Source of the DNA: Dipylidium caninum
Taxonomy: Eukaryota; Platyhelminthes; Cestoda; Cyclophyllidea; Dipylidiidae
DNA length: 64,000 bases
Direction: 5' to 3'
NCBI GenBank assembly: GCA_017562135.1
Contig: QEYB01001053.1
Span: forward strand, 1,022,833 to 1,086,832
The translations under genes were made by a program, and so were the position numbers. Position 1 is the stretch's first letter; every line of letters starts with the position of its first letter. The notes under the pieces are model-generated. The model searched no databases. It was not told where the DNA came from and worked only from the letters and a program-made list of their open reading frames with translations. Below, piece after piece: positions 33,831 through 47,886 of the stretch.

Positions 33831-36400
33831 CTAAGGGAGGGTTTGGGTAAGAAACTAACGCACGTAGTAGCAATTCAAGGCGCCTGTTGGCCTTCCAGAA
33901 GTAAAATCCTGGAGCTTCTGAAGAAGGGGCATATTCTGAATTTGCTGGGGCAATTTTTTCAGAGGCGTCAACAATTTTTTGGGCCATTGCTATTAGGAGA
34001 AATAAAATGACGAAGCAAAGGAAGTTTGAAACAAATGGCGACTGCAACAACAAACTAACAAACCTCCTCACCAGTGAAGACGATTTTAAAATGTCGACAG
34101 ACAACAGTCCAATGCCCGATCGTGTAATTTGAAGTGGAATGGATCATTAAAACAGACTTCTGCGGGGGAAATGGATATATGAACAACGAAGTATTACCAT
34201 TATGAAGACAAATTCGTCGCTACTAAAATTTTTGAGAAAAAATCTGCACAGGTCAAGCGTATTGGCAATGTTAACACAATATTATACAAAATTTATATGC
34301 ATAATATATAATACACATAGGTTATGATATCAAAAGATTCTTATAGAGTTTATCTTAAATTATTAAAATGCATATATTTTATGTTTCCTTGAAAAGCGGT
34401 TAAAGTGAAATTATGGCTGCATAGGGAAATGAATTAGGTCCACAATTTCACTCAATTTACGCCAAAATCCAATGTATCGGCATGAAGTTTTACGAGACGG
34501 ATACGGAAACACATGTAGGCTCGATTACTCACATAGGTCGCACTTGACCTAACAATTTCACATGCGTGTTGCTCTCAGCCCCACACATCGTAATCCATTT
34601 GCGACGAGACGAAGAATTATGTAGTTGATTGGAATAAGACTGCCACTTTTCCTGTCTCACACGCCCCTGATATCAATCCACGAAGAGGTGAGCCTCAACT
34701 TAAAGCTTAATTCGCGGCAATATTTTAAGCATATTTAAGTCCACCGCCGGCAAGTGACGCTAAGAGCAGGCAGCAGTTTTTGGTTCTGTTGCTTTTGCAG
34801 AGTCATGCATAACACCCTAGCTGTACAAAATGCTCCTCGGGGAGCCAAGCCGAGCCAGTCGTCGTCTGATAAGACGTCACAGACAACAATCTATTAAACA
34901 CGCAGTCCCTTTGATATATTTCACGAGGTACGCACACGTAAGGACAAACTTCTACGGTAGGAAGGGTGAAAATATTGAATTGACAGCACTATGACGATGA
35001 TGCCGAGGATGGAGCACTCCAGGAAGCTACAGTCGCCGCACGTAGGTCTTCCTTACCCCACGTTCATGATATTCTCGGCTGAGAAGAGTGGTGGAAAAAG
35101 AGGAGCGACAGGAGAATAGAATTAAGCGATTGGTGAAGTGTTGTTTTTCTGCTTATTATATCCTAACTATAATCGTCCTTACTTTTGAGAAAGAGCCCAT
35201 TTCGGCTAGGGATTTCGTGATGGAATGGTCAAACCTAGGATCATGAAGCATGAAGAATCAGACCAACCTTGAAGTAAGGCACAAAATAAATAAGCGTGGT
35301 GTCAACCATTGCTATTTCTCGCATAAGTTAAGGCCGAAAACATCTGAATAAAACCACTAAACATTCTTTCACGTGGACATAACTCGGTTTGTCAAAATGG
35401 CACTCCCCACTACAGACATTAGGGTGACTCTGCGATGGCAGGTACGCTGGATAGAAATTTGACACTGTAATTGCTAGATTTGTTGACTAGATCAACCAAG
35501 CGTCTTTTATTAGGTCTTATCTCACAATCCACACTATCCTCCCCAAATTTCCCTCCTTCGTGGGACTCGTCATCTTACCCACTGAATTGGAGGTCTCTAC
35601 GACACCTATTCCGACGCCTGCCTTCTTCCACGCATTCACCAAACCACGCAAATCATTCACACAGACCCTTTAAATCCCAGTCGGTGCAAACTGTACACGT
35701 CTATCCTCTTCACTCGACGTGTTTGCCGTTTGCGATACCAGTGGCGAATGAGTGGGATCAACACCCCATGTTATCCTGGTCGCGAATACAACCTGCCAAG
35801 AAATGTGGCGACAGGCGCATTATACTTGGCCTTTTTGCCAAATATTCTCAGACTGGAAATATTACTTACGGGGCTGGTAGATTTGCTATCAGAAGAGGAG
35901 TGACAACTTGGGCATGCCACTTATTAGCGGTGTGAAACCTTGTCTAAATGGATTAAGTTGGCTCAGAAGATGATCACAAAAGTGAGAATTTTTGAAAAAT
36001 GACACCAGGAGCAACGATTGACTGATGTCAGGGGATGGGTGTCTTGGGGAGGGACAAGGTGCCACAGTTTTACCACTGGCTAGTTAGGCTTTTTTCGCCC
36101 TTCTCCGCCAATTCGGGAGTATGAAAGTCGTCTATGGGCACTGGGACGAGGACGGTGCTCATGATTCGATAATATGACCTCTGAAGGTTGAGACGAGCTT
36201 AAAGAAATCGACAGTGAGGCGACAGTAAAACAAGTGGTTCGGCCTAATTTCTGGCTGGTTTGCCACTTACGCCTGACGTCGTTTGCTTCCCTTGCGTCCA
36301 GCCGACACGAGAGGTTAATGTGAGAGGAGTTTTTAGAAACCCCAACTAGAAGATCAGCAAGCCACTCAAATCGCATCTAGTGTTGACTCGTTTAATCTCC
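33831..36400 (-). other. 5' flank of LLGL; missing first exon(s) expected near or beyond here
   Basis: The most 5' exon recognised begins at 33830 in phase 0 without a start codon, so at least one earlier exon must exist. I looked for the FNKT-type N-terminal Lgl motif on the minus strand and did not find it. A strongly AT-rich segment lies at 34255-34390. A CRE-like GACGTCA lies near 34873. Confidence 0.5.
34255..34390. other. AT-rich island upstream of LLGL
   Basis: A block dominated by A and T with repeated TATA-like words (ATATATAATACAC, TTTATATGCATAATAT). It contrasts with the mixed composition on both sides. It could be a promoter-proximal or matrix-attachment type element; nothing in it is coding. 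Confidence 0.45.
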
Positions 36401-39400
36401 TCTCGTCTTTTCTCCTTTCACCTCATCTCCTTGCTAGTTCAAACCTTGCCAAATGTGGGCCTACAGACTGGGTGAAAACGACGAAGGAGGTGCCGCGTAC
36501 AGCACTACAGTAGCCGCTGCTGCGTCATTAAATGTCACATTCTTTGAAATCTACTGAGGGCTGAAGAAGGCTAACCCACAACCCGTGATGAGGAAAGGTT
36601 TAACGGCATAAGAGGAAACAGTCAATTGCGACTTGGGTTTATTTGTGGTGGTTGGGTTGACTTGAATTTGGAGATCTCGCGATTTTTTAAATCCCCTCAC
36701 CCTCCCCTTGTGCCAGGCTGCGAATTTGTTGCTTTTCGAGGGGAGAGTGTTGTTGTGTTGCCACTTTCCACTGACTGATCAAAGGTAGCCTCGACGACAG
36801 AACTACACCAGAATACATAAAGGGGAAATGGGAAAACTCACTCATGTCTAAACGGCTACTCAAGATGGGGGGGAGGAGGGGAGGAGGAAGAAGCAAAGGA
36901 GTGAGAATGAGGGGAAGAGAGTGCGCTTGGGGTAAGTCGAGTAAAATCACTCTTGGTGGTAAACAAAAGGCGATGTCCGATTCTTCACCAGTCACACGCA
37001 CCCCACGAGTTTCCCGTTGGCCGGGGCTTCCATTAACATCCACTGCGATCTCGGTTTCCCTCTTCTCGCCTCCACGGGGCTGCGAGCATCCTTGCATCCT
37101 CAGCGTGCAGTTTCACTGAAAGAGTTGAGCACTGGTGATTTTGAAAATCTTCTTTACTTTCGGTTAGATGTTCTTCACCTGTCGGTGATTATTATAACAA
37201 TCGAGAAAGAAGCCAAATTCAATATGCAAGGCGGAAGTATTGGGGATTAAACTAGTAACACCAAACAACTGGAATCCGGCCTAGGTGACTACGGGGTACG
37301 CGTCGAACGGACTACTTCCACGCTTCTTCGTTTGGGCCCTATCCCTCACCCTCGCAACCCCCTTCACATTCCTCTCCTTCGTGGGCCTCGTCAACCTCTG
37401 GTGCATTCAGTCCCACTAAATCAGCCGTTTCTACGCCTCTTAATCCACGTCGAACATCTATTCTCGTATCCACTGGTCAGAGTACGCACCAAAATCAGAA
37501 TAATTCTCTCTCCGCTCTCATTCCTTCTGCATCTTGCGATATAGTGGCATCAGATCAACGCTGCCTTTGACTTGCAAAGCTGAACTCGCCACAGCCTCCA
37601 TTTGCTCCAGTGGCACAGACTAATGGCTCGGAGGGGCACTAAGTCTACTGCTGGTGGTTGCCGGTGCTCGTGATTGCGGGGTCTTAGCAAACTACCGAAG
37701 TTGATTTAGCTTGTGCCTTTCTTACACTTCGTCTCGACTAGTCGCCATTCACGCCTGCGCCAACCATCAGATCGTGTGTGCGCCACGCCCCGCGGAGGCG
37801 TGAAGCAAAGACAACAAGAAGTGGGATGCCACGAGAAGCTGTTCGGAGTCATGGGACTGGATTTTGTCGCTTACGACCCCCTCCCGTCACTATCGAGCGT
37901 GATTTGTAGCGCGATTTCGTCGCTGAACTGCATTGTCTCAGAATAACTTCCGCGATCCGCCTCCTTCCCGTGCCGCAGTCGGTGGGAGAAAGACGAGAAA
38001 ACTGGGCATCGCCACCCTGACGGGGGTGGGAGAGACAGGATGCAGTCACAGTGGGATGTGAGTGCAGAGACGATCATTCCTTCGAGGCAAAGGGTTTGGC
38101 GGTGGTGGAAGGGTCCCGAGAACGTCAAGTTATATGAATTTCACCGTATTGTCAACGAACTCACAGAAAAATGATGCGTGGCTTCATTCACATCTGGCCT
38201 TTCTTGCCCACATAATCATTCCATTGTCATTCCTCTGCCTCCTTCGTTTTGACGTCTCAGTGTGTGACAGCTCCTGTCCTCAAGTCTTCCAATTCTACCG
38301 CCTTCCATGTAGACGATCCAGCGTGGCAGAAGAAGACTCATTTGCCACAGTTTGAGACCCATTGCGGAGCCGCAATTGCCCAAGATGTCACCCGAAGTGT
38401 AATGCGTGAGTTCGCGTTGTGGAGAAGAAGCGCGACCTACTCAGCTGCGCATGAGTAGCGAGGTAAAGAAAACGGCATTGCTGTTTCCTCTTCCAAAAAC
38501 CAGACTGAACTCCACAACGGCAACAGAATATTCTTCCTTTTCCTCCTCGACATACGCTAAGGCTGTCAGTCATCATCGTAGATACCTAGTGAAGATCCAA
38601 CCAACCACTCTGTCCATCACCTCCGTACACTTAACCAGAGTGGGTGGTAGAACATCCAGAAAGCCTCGGTAGCGCCACCATCTCCATCACCTCGTTCCAT
38701 TGCCACTATGGTGGCCACCTTGGTCCTCGTGGGCACTCTACATCTTCCACCGTCTTTCCGCGGTGAGCCTGTTCAACGTCGGAGGTGTGGATGGAGAGAA
38801 TCAAGGAGGTTGATGGCTGAGAGATCTGACGTGGGTGAATGGAAGGAAGGAAAGAGGGATGAAGGAGAGACATTTATTACTCGGGAGTTTGCGGACCGCT
38901 GGACTGTCACTGGTACAGACAAATGGACTGGGTGGTGGTTCACACCAAACATGCCCCATTTTTCAAGCCTTCATACTTCGTGAGTCACCGAGTCGTTGGA
39001 ATTTGCCGAGGTGAACCATTTTTGAGTCTTTCAACACGTGGCCACTTTAGCTGCCTATCTGGATCATTTGGGCGTCGATGAATGCCACAGTGGCACATGT
39101 CTACTTTCAAGCGAATTTCGCCCATATTTCACATGTGGTTGTCTAAAATCTTCGTCAAATCAAAATGTGGAGACCTCCAGGCCTTGGTGATAAGGTGTGA
39201 GTGTTAATATGTGATTAGATCGTGCAGCTGCAGTTGTATATTCCTCCTGTTGATAGGCACATACGTCTGCCAAAGGCAGAGGAAAACTCGGAATGCAAAT
39301 CGGCTCATTTCCCAATTGCCCTTTTATTTCGAGAATGGAACAGGGCCTCGGGAACGTGCACTTCCTCGCAAAAGACCACCACACTCTCCGCCTACTTCGA

Positions 39401-42400
39401 TGTCATTTAGGACTTTTCTGGCCTCCGCTCTTACGCTGTATCAAACATTCTCTATGGCGTTTTATCATCGAGTTTACCTTACCTATGCTTCAGAAGAGGC
39501 CATGACGGTAACGGCATGGAAGCTCATTGTCCTCGACAGAGCAGTGGCAGTTAAGTGACGTTGTTTGGCTTCCGACAAGTGGACAACGAAGACTGCAATC
39601 GGGGTGCTGTGGTATTTGTCAGTTCATTCTGGTAATGACTCGCCTCACCGACCGACGAGCAGCGTGGCTCGTCTTCTTTTCCCACACGCCACTTGACGTC
39701 TCACACCCCGCGAAGGTGAGTGACGAGGTGGTTCTGCGAAAGAATGCGATTCAGCCTCTTTAACGTGAAATATGCTGATAAGTTAGACGAATGAACGACA
39801 AGCTTCAGTACCGCCATAGTCTTTATTTCTCGTCTTCAACCTTCAGAGGCGTGTTGCTGGGGAGGAAATAAGAAATAGATAGATGGAACCAGTCTAAATG
39901 CTTATCTGATGCAATAGCAGAATCAAGTTGTGGACGAACAAAGAGAATGTGGATTGTGAGCTTATTCACACGGCACATTGAGAATGAATGAAGCAAACTG
40001 TCGCCAATCACGCCGCCACCGTGTTGTCGGCTGACAGGTGATTTTGGAGATTGAGTTGGTGTCTCTCCGTCTGAGCAGCCAGTGCGTACATCAGAGTTAT
40101 CTTATTTCTGACGAACTCGAGGGCCCCAAGTAATGCCAGATGGAAATGTGCATTGCAATTTTCGCGGATGCAGTGCCTTGTCGGGAGTGAGGTACTGAGG
40201 AGGAATCGGCGAGGCCGAGATTCGGGTGATTAAACAGGGCACAGAATTCTTTCGGCTTTGTTCATTTATAGCTCAGACACCTAGAAATCACCAGTCGACT
40301 GTAATTTCACAGTTCACGAATGCTACACGTACACTTGTGAGGCTGCAAATTCGAGGCTGAAAACCACGAGCTTATCGCACGTGTTGCTCTCACTTCAACC
40401 ACCGAATCATGAGCGATCTACGCGACTGAATTAGAAAATAAACATCACCAACGCGGACAGCGTGACGACGGTAAGCGTTGGCGGTGTATCCCCTCCTCAT
40501 CAGTTGATGTGGCATTTAAGAGCAGGAATGAAAGAAGAATTTGATTTTGCCCGAGGGAGGTAACCTTCAAGACACGAGGAAAGACAAGGAGCACGAGGTT
40601 AAGCCGGCCCTTGAAAGATGATGAAAGGCCACGAGTTAGCGGAGACCGATGGATGCAGCAGATGATGTGTTGAAAAATAAGAGGGAAAGCAATTTGTAGG
40701 CTGGAGAAATGTGATGCACTGGTGTCAAGGCGGCAATTCACTGGATTAGAGGCACAACAGCTTCTCGTATTGAGAAGTCGGCTGACGGTTAGTAGGATGA
40801 GAAGCCAAAACTTTGTACGAATAGCTTCGGTTGAAGACTACTGTCGGGAGAAGTGGAATGATGGATACCACATTCACCGTCGTGACCAGTGGGTCCCGCC
40901 TTCATCTGTCACTGACCCCGTAGCTGCCTTTTTCTTCTCCCTCAAGTTGGAAATTCCCTTCCTCAGCTCAATTAAATACTCCTTTCAGTTAGATTGCTTA
41001 GCCAGCTCAGTGCTATCTGAGCATCCGCATCAAAGTCATGTTCATCGTTCTGGCAACCGCATACCGGAAGAGTGGACCTCGAGTGTTCTCCTAACTGTTT
41101 CATGAGCAAAGTCTCTTACGATGGATATTACGGCGATCGAAAAAGAATCCGGTTTCCCATCTGCCGAGCGGAAGAATAGGAGAGATGAATTCAGGTAAGA
41201 GGAGTAGCAACCTTCACACTAAGGAGGTCGAAGTCATGGTCTTTCACTGCAACAGATTCCCCTTCCTATTTGTAATTTCAGGTGAACTCCCCCTGCAGCC
41301 TCCTCTACTCACGAAAATCCCATCGCCCTCAGTTTAGGTTTTTGTTTCTATCCAAGCAAAAGATATTTTGCCGGGCACGGCGACGAGTTCGAGTGATTTG
41401 GTGGAAATGGACGTTTCATGCTGCCACCTGCATACTCCACCAAAGTTAGCGTTCAACTCAACCTCGCTTCTGCTGGTTGGAAGTAATGGGCCTCGTCCGC
41501 GACAAAAATACCATTTCTTTGAGCAAGGCCGTATCTCAGTTTGACCGTTGTCGAATGTGAGACACCAGTGCCTATGTGGATGTGTGGATGTAAGATTCGT
41601 CAAAGGAAGCAACCGGCGATCCTGCCTGTCGCAATGTGGTCGACCTGTTGCTTGGTAGAGGTTAGGCTGATGCCGTCTTCCCTCCATTCCCTCTGAGAAT
41701 TAGCCAGGAGTCCACAAATCTAGTTTGACTTCAAGTCAACCGACATCATTCTCCTCTCGGTGTAGTAATGCAGTGTTTTGTTCAAGACACATTTTTTACA
41801 CGCCTCGACGGGACTACACTAACTAAGCTGAAAGGCTTCGCATATTGTTGCAGCCGTAGCGTGATACGAAGTATGCGTGTGCTGTGTAGACAACACTTGG
41901 AGGTGAAAATTTCGGAACCTCGTCCCTCCTCGCCTCTTTTCGACTTGCCGAAGCTCGGCCAGAGCCTCACCGTCACCTTTCTAGCCTCACCATTGCTTTA
42001 CAATGGGTAAAGTCAGCTCAGACCTTAGTGTGGGTGCGGTTGGTTGCGATATAGCTAGAAGATCTTCCACTACACGGATGAACATGTAACTGTAGCTCAA
42101 TCGGTACCGCAATTCCTGGCATTCATTCGGCTCGGTTGAATATTAAGTCGGTCCGAGAGACTTGGTAGACTGGGTTTGATTTGTCCAGACCAGCCTGTTG
42201 TAATCGTCGTCGCGCTACTCGGTAGGCCGAGGGACCAACCACATCTTTCCGATGACAATAAATACCGTGATAAAACTTTGTTTATAAGGCGTCGTACACT
42301 GTCTCCTGTCATAGCGGTTGAAGGACATTAGTGGAGGAGAGAGAAAATGAGAGTTGCGAGGGTTGGAGGACGATTTGATGCGGAGGTTGCTAGCGAGGAA

Positions 42401-45400
42401 AGTGCAGATATCAGAGACATCCCCAGGAGGCAGTGTCGTTTGCGAAGACCGCTCTGGAATTTGTTCACCCAAATGGTCTTCCGCGTGCGCACTACTCGTT
42501 CATGGAAGGAGAACATTGAACGGTTACATTATCCAAATCAATGGTCGACGACCTTTTTTCCTCACACCACTTTGTGGTTGGAGGTACTCGCTTGCCCTCC
42601 ATTTGCACTGCCTTGTGGATGATTGAAAGAATTTGCGTGGTTACTTGGAGCTCTTCTTCAACCACCTCGCGACCGACCGCTGCTTCGCGTTGCTCCCTTA
42701 AGTCAACTGAGAGACGAGTATTTTTCGCCTGCCTCACCATACCTCGTCTTCTCCCTCAACGTGATTGAAGTGCTTTGGTTTCCTTCAGCCTCCAACATGT
42801 AAATGAAGTGGAACTGAATCCCCTTAATTGTGCCTTCGCTGTTTAGGCATTCGGCTGCTACGCGCTTCGATTCTTCGTGCGTTGTCCACTATTCGATGTG
42901 GAATCGCAGTGGCAGTGTTGATGGATGCCGGAGAGGTCAGCCACCTTCGGCATGGATAAGCGTGCATTCGGTGGAAAGTGTGTCGCAAAGTCTGCGCGGT
43001 GACATCTCGTCCATACGGTGACAGGCGGCTCTTTTCAGACTCACGGTCATTTATGTTGGCGAGTATTCGTTTCAACTCGACGAGTTTAACGGCGAAACGG
43101 TGTTGCACGTGGTAGTCAAGTCCACACCGTCACCAGCATTTACGCAACAGGCTACACTTAAGGACCAGGAGCACTAGAAAATATGCAAATCACGTGGATG
43201 CTCAGATCGCGTGATGATCAGAAGCAATGTGTATGTCTCCTTCTTCTTCTTCCTCCACTCACCACGAAACCTCAGGAAGCGGGAACTGACTCTCCTTCGC
43301 CATTTCGACCACCACTCAAGTCATCATCCTCTTTTCCCAACTCCCTCCCCAACGGCCACCTCTGTTTGATAACCCTTCGATTAACTAGCACACCTTCAGC
43401 TGGATGGTCTCAATCCTCGCTTCCCCCCTTCCCTTTCCTCTTCTTCCTGCTCGTCCTCTCGACTTTCCTTCAACATGGCCAAAGCTCACACACAAATCAA
43501 CAACACGCTATTCTGTCAGCCGCATCTTGATGTCTGAGCTCTCCCTGTGGAAGGGTCTGGCAGACAGACAACCACTGTGAGGAAGAGGAGTGGGCAGAAA
43601 TACGCCATTACGCGCCTTCAACCCGCGTTACCATAAGAGGTGAGAGAAGTGCGGGTGAACGACAAGCAAGTGCAGTGCCACGTTTGCAAGCAAAATCTCT
43701 GACTCTTGTTTACCAAGTTTTTAAGCCTTCGACAGCCTTTCTTGGTGGTTGTGTGACGGTTGTGGCAAACATACTTGTCCGAAACTCAATGGAATACTGC
43801 GAATGTGCCGACTGCTGAAACGGTATCTCCAGTCAACTACCGAGGCTGAAATTTGTACACTTGGACAGGCTGGATGCGTTTCGGCTGCATTCGAATACAA
43901 ATTCGCCCAAAGTCATGCAATTGCGAAGGGAGGTCTCCTGTCGCGACGAATGCCTGAAATAATTGCCTTGTCGAGTATTTTGAGACGGTGGCCACTGCGT
44001 CACTGTTGCACCCGACCACCGACCGCCAGTCCTGACGTATCACATGCCAACTCTCAGCCTACCATGAGATTGTCTTCACATATTTGGCGTCAGTTGCCCG
44101 GTAATCAGGTACAATCGAGTCAAGTGCAGATGAAAGGACCGTACTGACAATGCAAAAGGGCTTGAAAAAGCGGTAATACCCTAAAACTTCTTTCAATTTC
44201 TTTGCACTTGGATTTTCTCTCATCACGATGTCTTCCTCAGTTTCCTTTTCCCTCCTCCTCCACAGGGTCCTTTGTGCCCATTCACGCTATGTCTGTGACG
44301 AATTTCCGCTGTGCTCGTCCTGTGTACTAGGCAGTTGCGCCTTCCAAACAGCGACAGTGCACGAGTTTGACTGGGCTAAGCGGAGACCAAGACGAACATG
44401 ATGACGAGAGTAGCTAGTCCTGCCTCCGGCCAAGGGCGCACACTTCAGACAGTCTTAAGTCGCAGGTATTGCCCCCTTCAAACGTCCCGTGTGACAACAG
44501 TGTCAAATGTGGGGACGTGGATCATGTGGTCTCAATTCGCCTCCTTCTCTCCCCCAACTTGGCGACTTCTACTTCCGGAGATATCGCGAGGCGCGGACCT
44601 TACTGGCTGTCGGTCAGAGTGAGTATAAGCATTTTGGGTTCACAGTACTTGTACGTTTTGCAGTAGTACCAGTCCAACGACAGTCCCTATGTGAGTCGAA
44701 ACTTTCCTCCATAATGATGTAGGACGCCAGCAGAAATGAGCAATCTGCGCTGAACACAAGGCCCATGGTTCTGAAGATTGGGTGGGGGGAGGTCCTTCCG
44801 TCCTTTGAGACCTGAAAATTCCATCCACTTCTTCGTTGTTATTTACACTTGCTGTGAGCCGGCGCCCACGAACCTAACACGGGTGCCTACAAACGTGGCT
44901 TCCTCGCTTTACGAGAGGACCTCTGAAACACCAAACCGAGACTGATATCTCTATTAGGTGTAGCCCACCGGAATACACTTGAAGTCATGGACAACCAGGT
45001 CCGCCATGTCCTTCTTTCACGTGAACGTCAAGGATCCACTAGTCAAAGTTTTAGGAAGTACAGGGTTGATAAACTTCTTGGACTAGCTAATGCGGCATTC
45101 GCTCGGTGCTTGCTCGTGAAGACCTAAATACGCCTCCCCTCGCCTTGTCTCGCATCGCCTCGTCTCACAATTCAACTGCCTCCTCTCCATGTATACTGTT
45201 TCTCGGTTCGGGAAATAAGGAAGAACACGAAGATGTGAAGATGGCAAAATGGCATGCCGAGCAGTTACCACCGTCGACGAATATTGCGTCGAATCATTGA
45301 TAGGTCAGGATTGGAGGGTGGGTTAGGACGAGCCTCCTGGCCTAATTATATCCCACGCTTGTACACTAACCTCCTCCGAAATAAATTCGCCTGTCCACTC

Positions 45401-47364
45401 TACCCGACTGCTTCTCCTCCATGTTCGCTTTCTCGACTGAGCAATCAGTTTAAGTGAGGAATCAGGGCTTCATTTTGGCCCCTGTGCATTTCACAAACAC
45501 TCAATTACGAGAGCAGTGACACCTCAGTAGAGGAAAATTTTCAGCGGTGATTGAGTGCAGCAAAATCGCTCGTACTCAACGACGCCAGCGGACAAACTCG
45601 TATGCTCACCGCAGACAAATGGATCAAGCCATCCGGCGTGGTGCAGTTGAAAGAGTGGTGCAAAGCAAGTGGAGACGGTGCTTGACGTTCGGATGTCAAA
45701 AATGCCTCTTCAGGAACCGCTTCAGAGAGATGTCAGCCACAAGGTAATGGGCAATGGCGTCCATTTTTGTCAAGTATAGAGAATAGAATGATTTGCCTCA
45801 AGCCGCCCATTTTTTTTCATTTCTTTCGCTTCACTTTCTTAGTCAATTACGCGTGGGTGTGCTTTAAACATTAACTCACCTGTTGGGCACCATTAGAGGC
45901 TGCAAGTTGCAACATTGTTTTCATCAACCGTGGAGTCATCGGCTGCCGAAAGGGTCACCAGAAGGAGGTGAAAGGGCCTAAATGGTATGGAACGAAAAGT
46001 GAGCCTGGTATAGCCGGTTAAATTTATGTCTTGAAGCATATTGTGCCGACAGTATGCTTTCTACCACCTCACACATTGTCAAGGCGTGGGTCGAGGCAGA
46101 AAATACAACGAGTGCATTAACACCGGGCGGTTTCTAGGAAGCACTTCAGAAACCGAGCGATTTGTAGTAGTTGCGAGTGAGCCAAGGGAGGAATTTCAAG
46201 GTAAAGTGGGAAGTTGCGATTTGGTTTAAAACACCAGTCATTGCATAGTGCCTACTTTAACCCTGTCCAAACTACCAAGTACCCGTGCAACGTGTCTATC
46301 TTGTTAACCGGACGCGTCCTCCCAATGTTTTCCCAGGTGGTCCTTGATTTTGCTTATGTTATTGAGGTTTTCAAGAGTACAACAGTCCCCAAGGAGACAG
46401 GAGAGTGAGAGGAAGAGTGCACGTGTGTGTGTATGTGTACAAGCCTTGAGAGGCGGGCTGATGTACACATCACCCAGTTAGCTGTTGGACCTCCTAATCG
46501 CGGGCCGCTTGTCTCACGGGAGAGTGATATTGAAAGTCGCGGATCCCCCGCATAATAGCGCACTCGTCGCGCATGGAAACCATGTCTTGCAACTACCGGT
46601 CGGGAACCAGGGGAAAGAGCCTAACGTACTTTTACCATTTAAACGACGGCAAGCGTGAAAACTGCAGCAACCGAAAATGAAGTAGACCAAGGCCTCATCA
46701 CAACCTACAATCAGGTAAAGAGCATCACAACCTCCACTGGATTTTTAATGTGGATCCCCTGCACCTGTCTTGCATGAGAGGTAAGAAGAAGTTATAAAGT
46801 AGCATTTGGCAGCGCAGTGGCAAGAGGAGAACTTACGCAGCCCGTCGTCTATGTGTTGCCCCTGTCCCAGTCGCCATTTCAAAGAAAGTCTGCTGACATG
46901 CATGGGAAATAAGGTGACTACGAGGGCTTCGATAAACACCGGAAAGTGCAATTTAAAGTGTTATGATGCACGAGTCACGCGGTCGTGCAGAGGGCCAGAA
47001 TGCATTCAACCACGATTTGCTCTGCGCCAAGTTTGAGGCATGGAAAATCTATCAAATCCAGCTTGTCACACGATAGATTGGCGAGGCGACATCTCAGCTA
47101 TATTTTACTCACACGGCAGGCTGCCCTGACAAAAGTGCCAATGATTGAAACGCTCGCTATATCACCGTCTTATGTTCTCCACTATCATTCATAGGAGTCC
47201 TTGCGCCTGCTCACGTTTTACTGCGGGCCTGTGCCGCCTTCGGGTGAGAGACACCCCGTGAAATAATTCCTCTGACAACCGCCTATTTGTTGGGATACAC
47301 AATGTTAGATTTTGAAAGGTTTACTTTATTAGAGAAAATTCCTTCCGTTATTTGCGCCAGATTT
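36401..47364. other. Gene-free stretch
   Basis: Open frames up to about 135 codons occur on both strands, but none shows a known domain, a repeated motif or linked splice sites. A purine tract lies at about 36868-36910. A tRNA A-box-like word occurs at 42091-42110 without a proper B box or cloverleaf. Confidence 0.55.
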
Positions 47365-47886
47365 CTCCGACGTTTTGGGAGTTGTGTAATTTTTGTTTAT
47401 TTTCTTTAAATCACCGCGATCTTGCACTTGAAACTTTTGCGGTAGGATGAGATAGTGTGAATTCGAACCAGGCGTTTGTTTCATGCGTTATTTATTGCAG
47501 TATGAGGCATAGCGTATGGTGTTTAAGGTCCTTTTTAATTGCCCAGAACACATGATTTTCTATTAGATCCCTGTTTAATTGTCTTTATTATTCACTTTCG
47601 CTGTACCGTAAGTCTCCGAGTGGGGTCAACCAATTCATAGTGTATGATTCCCTAATAATACTCACATACCAAGGGAAAAATCCTTATTGAACAAGTGCAT
47701 CTCTGATCGAAAGTCACCTTTTTTTCGTACAGACTCATTACTGTATAGCACTCACTGCTCATTTCCAGTGGCACTTTATCGCAAAAACAGAAATATGCCA
47801 TACCGAGTCAATAGTGACGAGCAGATTGTGCCTAGTTGATTTAGTACCCCTTGGTAAATTCATGAGGACACTTTAATTCTTTGCTT
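47365..47886 (+). repeat. Dispersed repeat, copy 1
   Basis: This stretch resembles 54975-55511 in the same orientation over about 500 bp with many substitutions and small indels. Shared words include TTGCACTTGAA, CATGCGTTATT, GCAGTATGAGGCATAG, ACTCACATACCA, TATGCCATA, AATTCATGAGG and TAATTCTTTGC, in the same order. No coding frame is conserved between the copies. It is an old mobile-element family member, a long terminal repeat, or a segmental duplicate. Confidence 0.75.

Noticed and set aside
42492..42740. 82-codon minus-strand ORF with coding-like charge pattern
   Set aside because: The composition looks protein-like, but there is no recognised family, no promoter and no linked splice sites.
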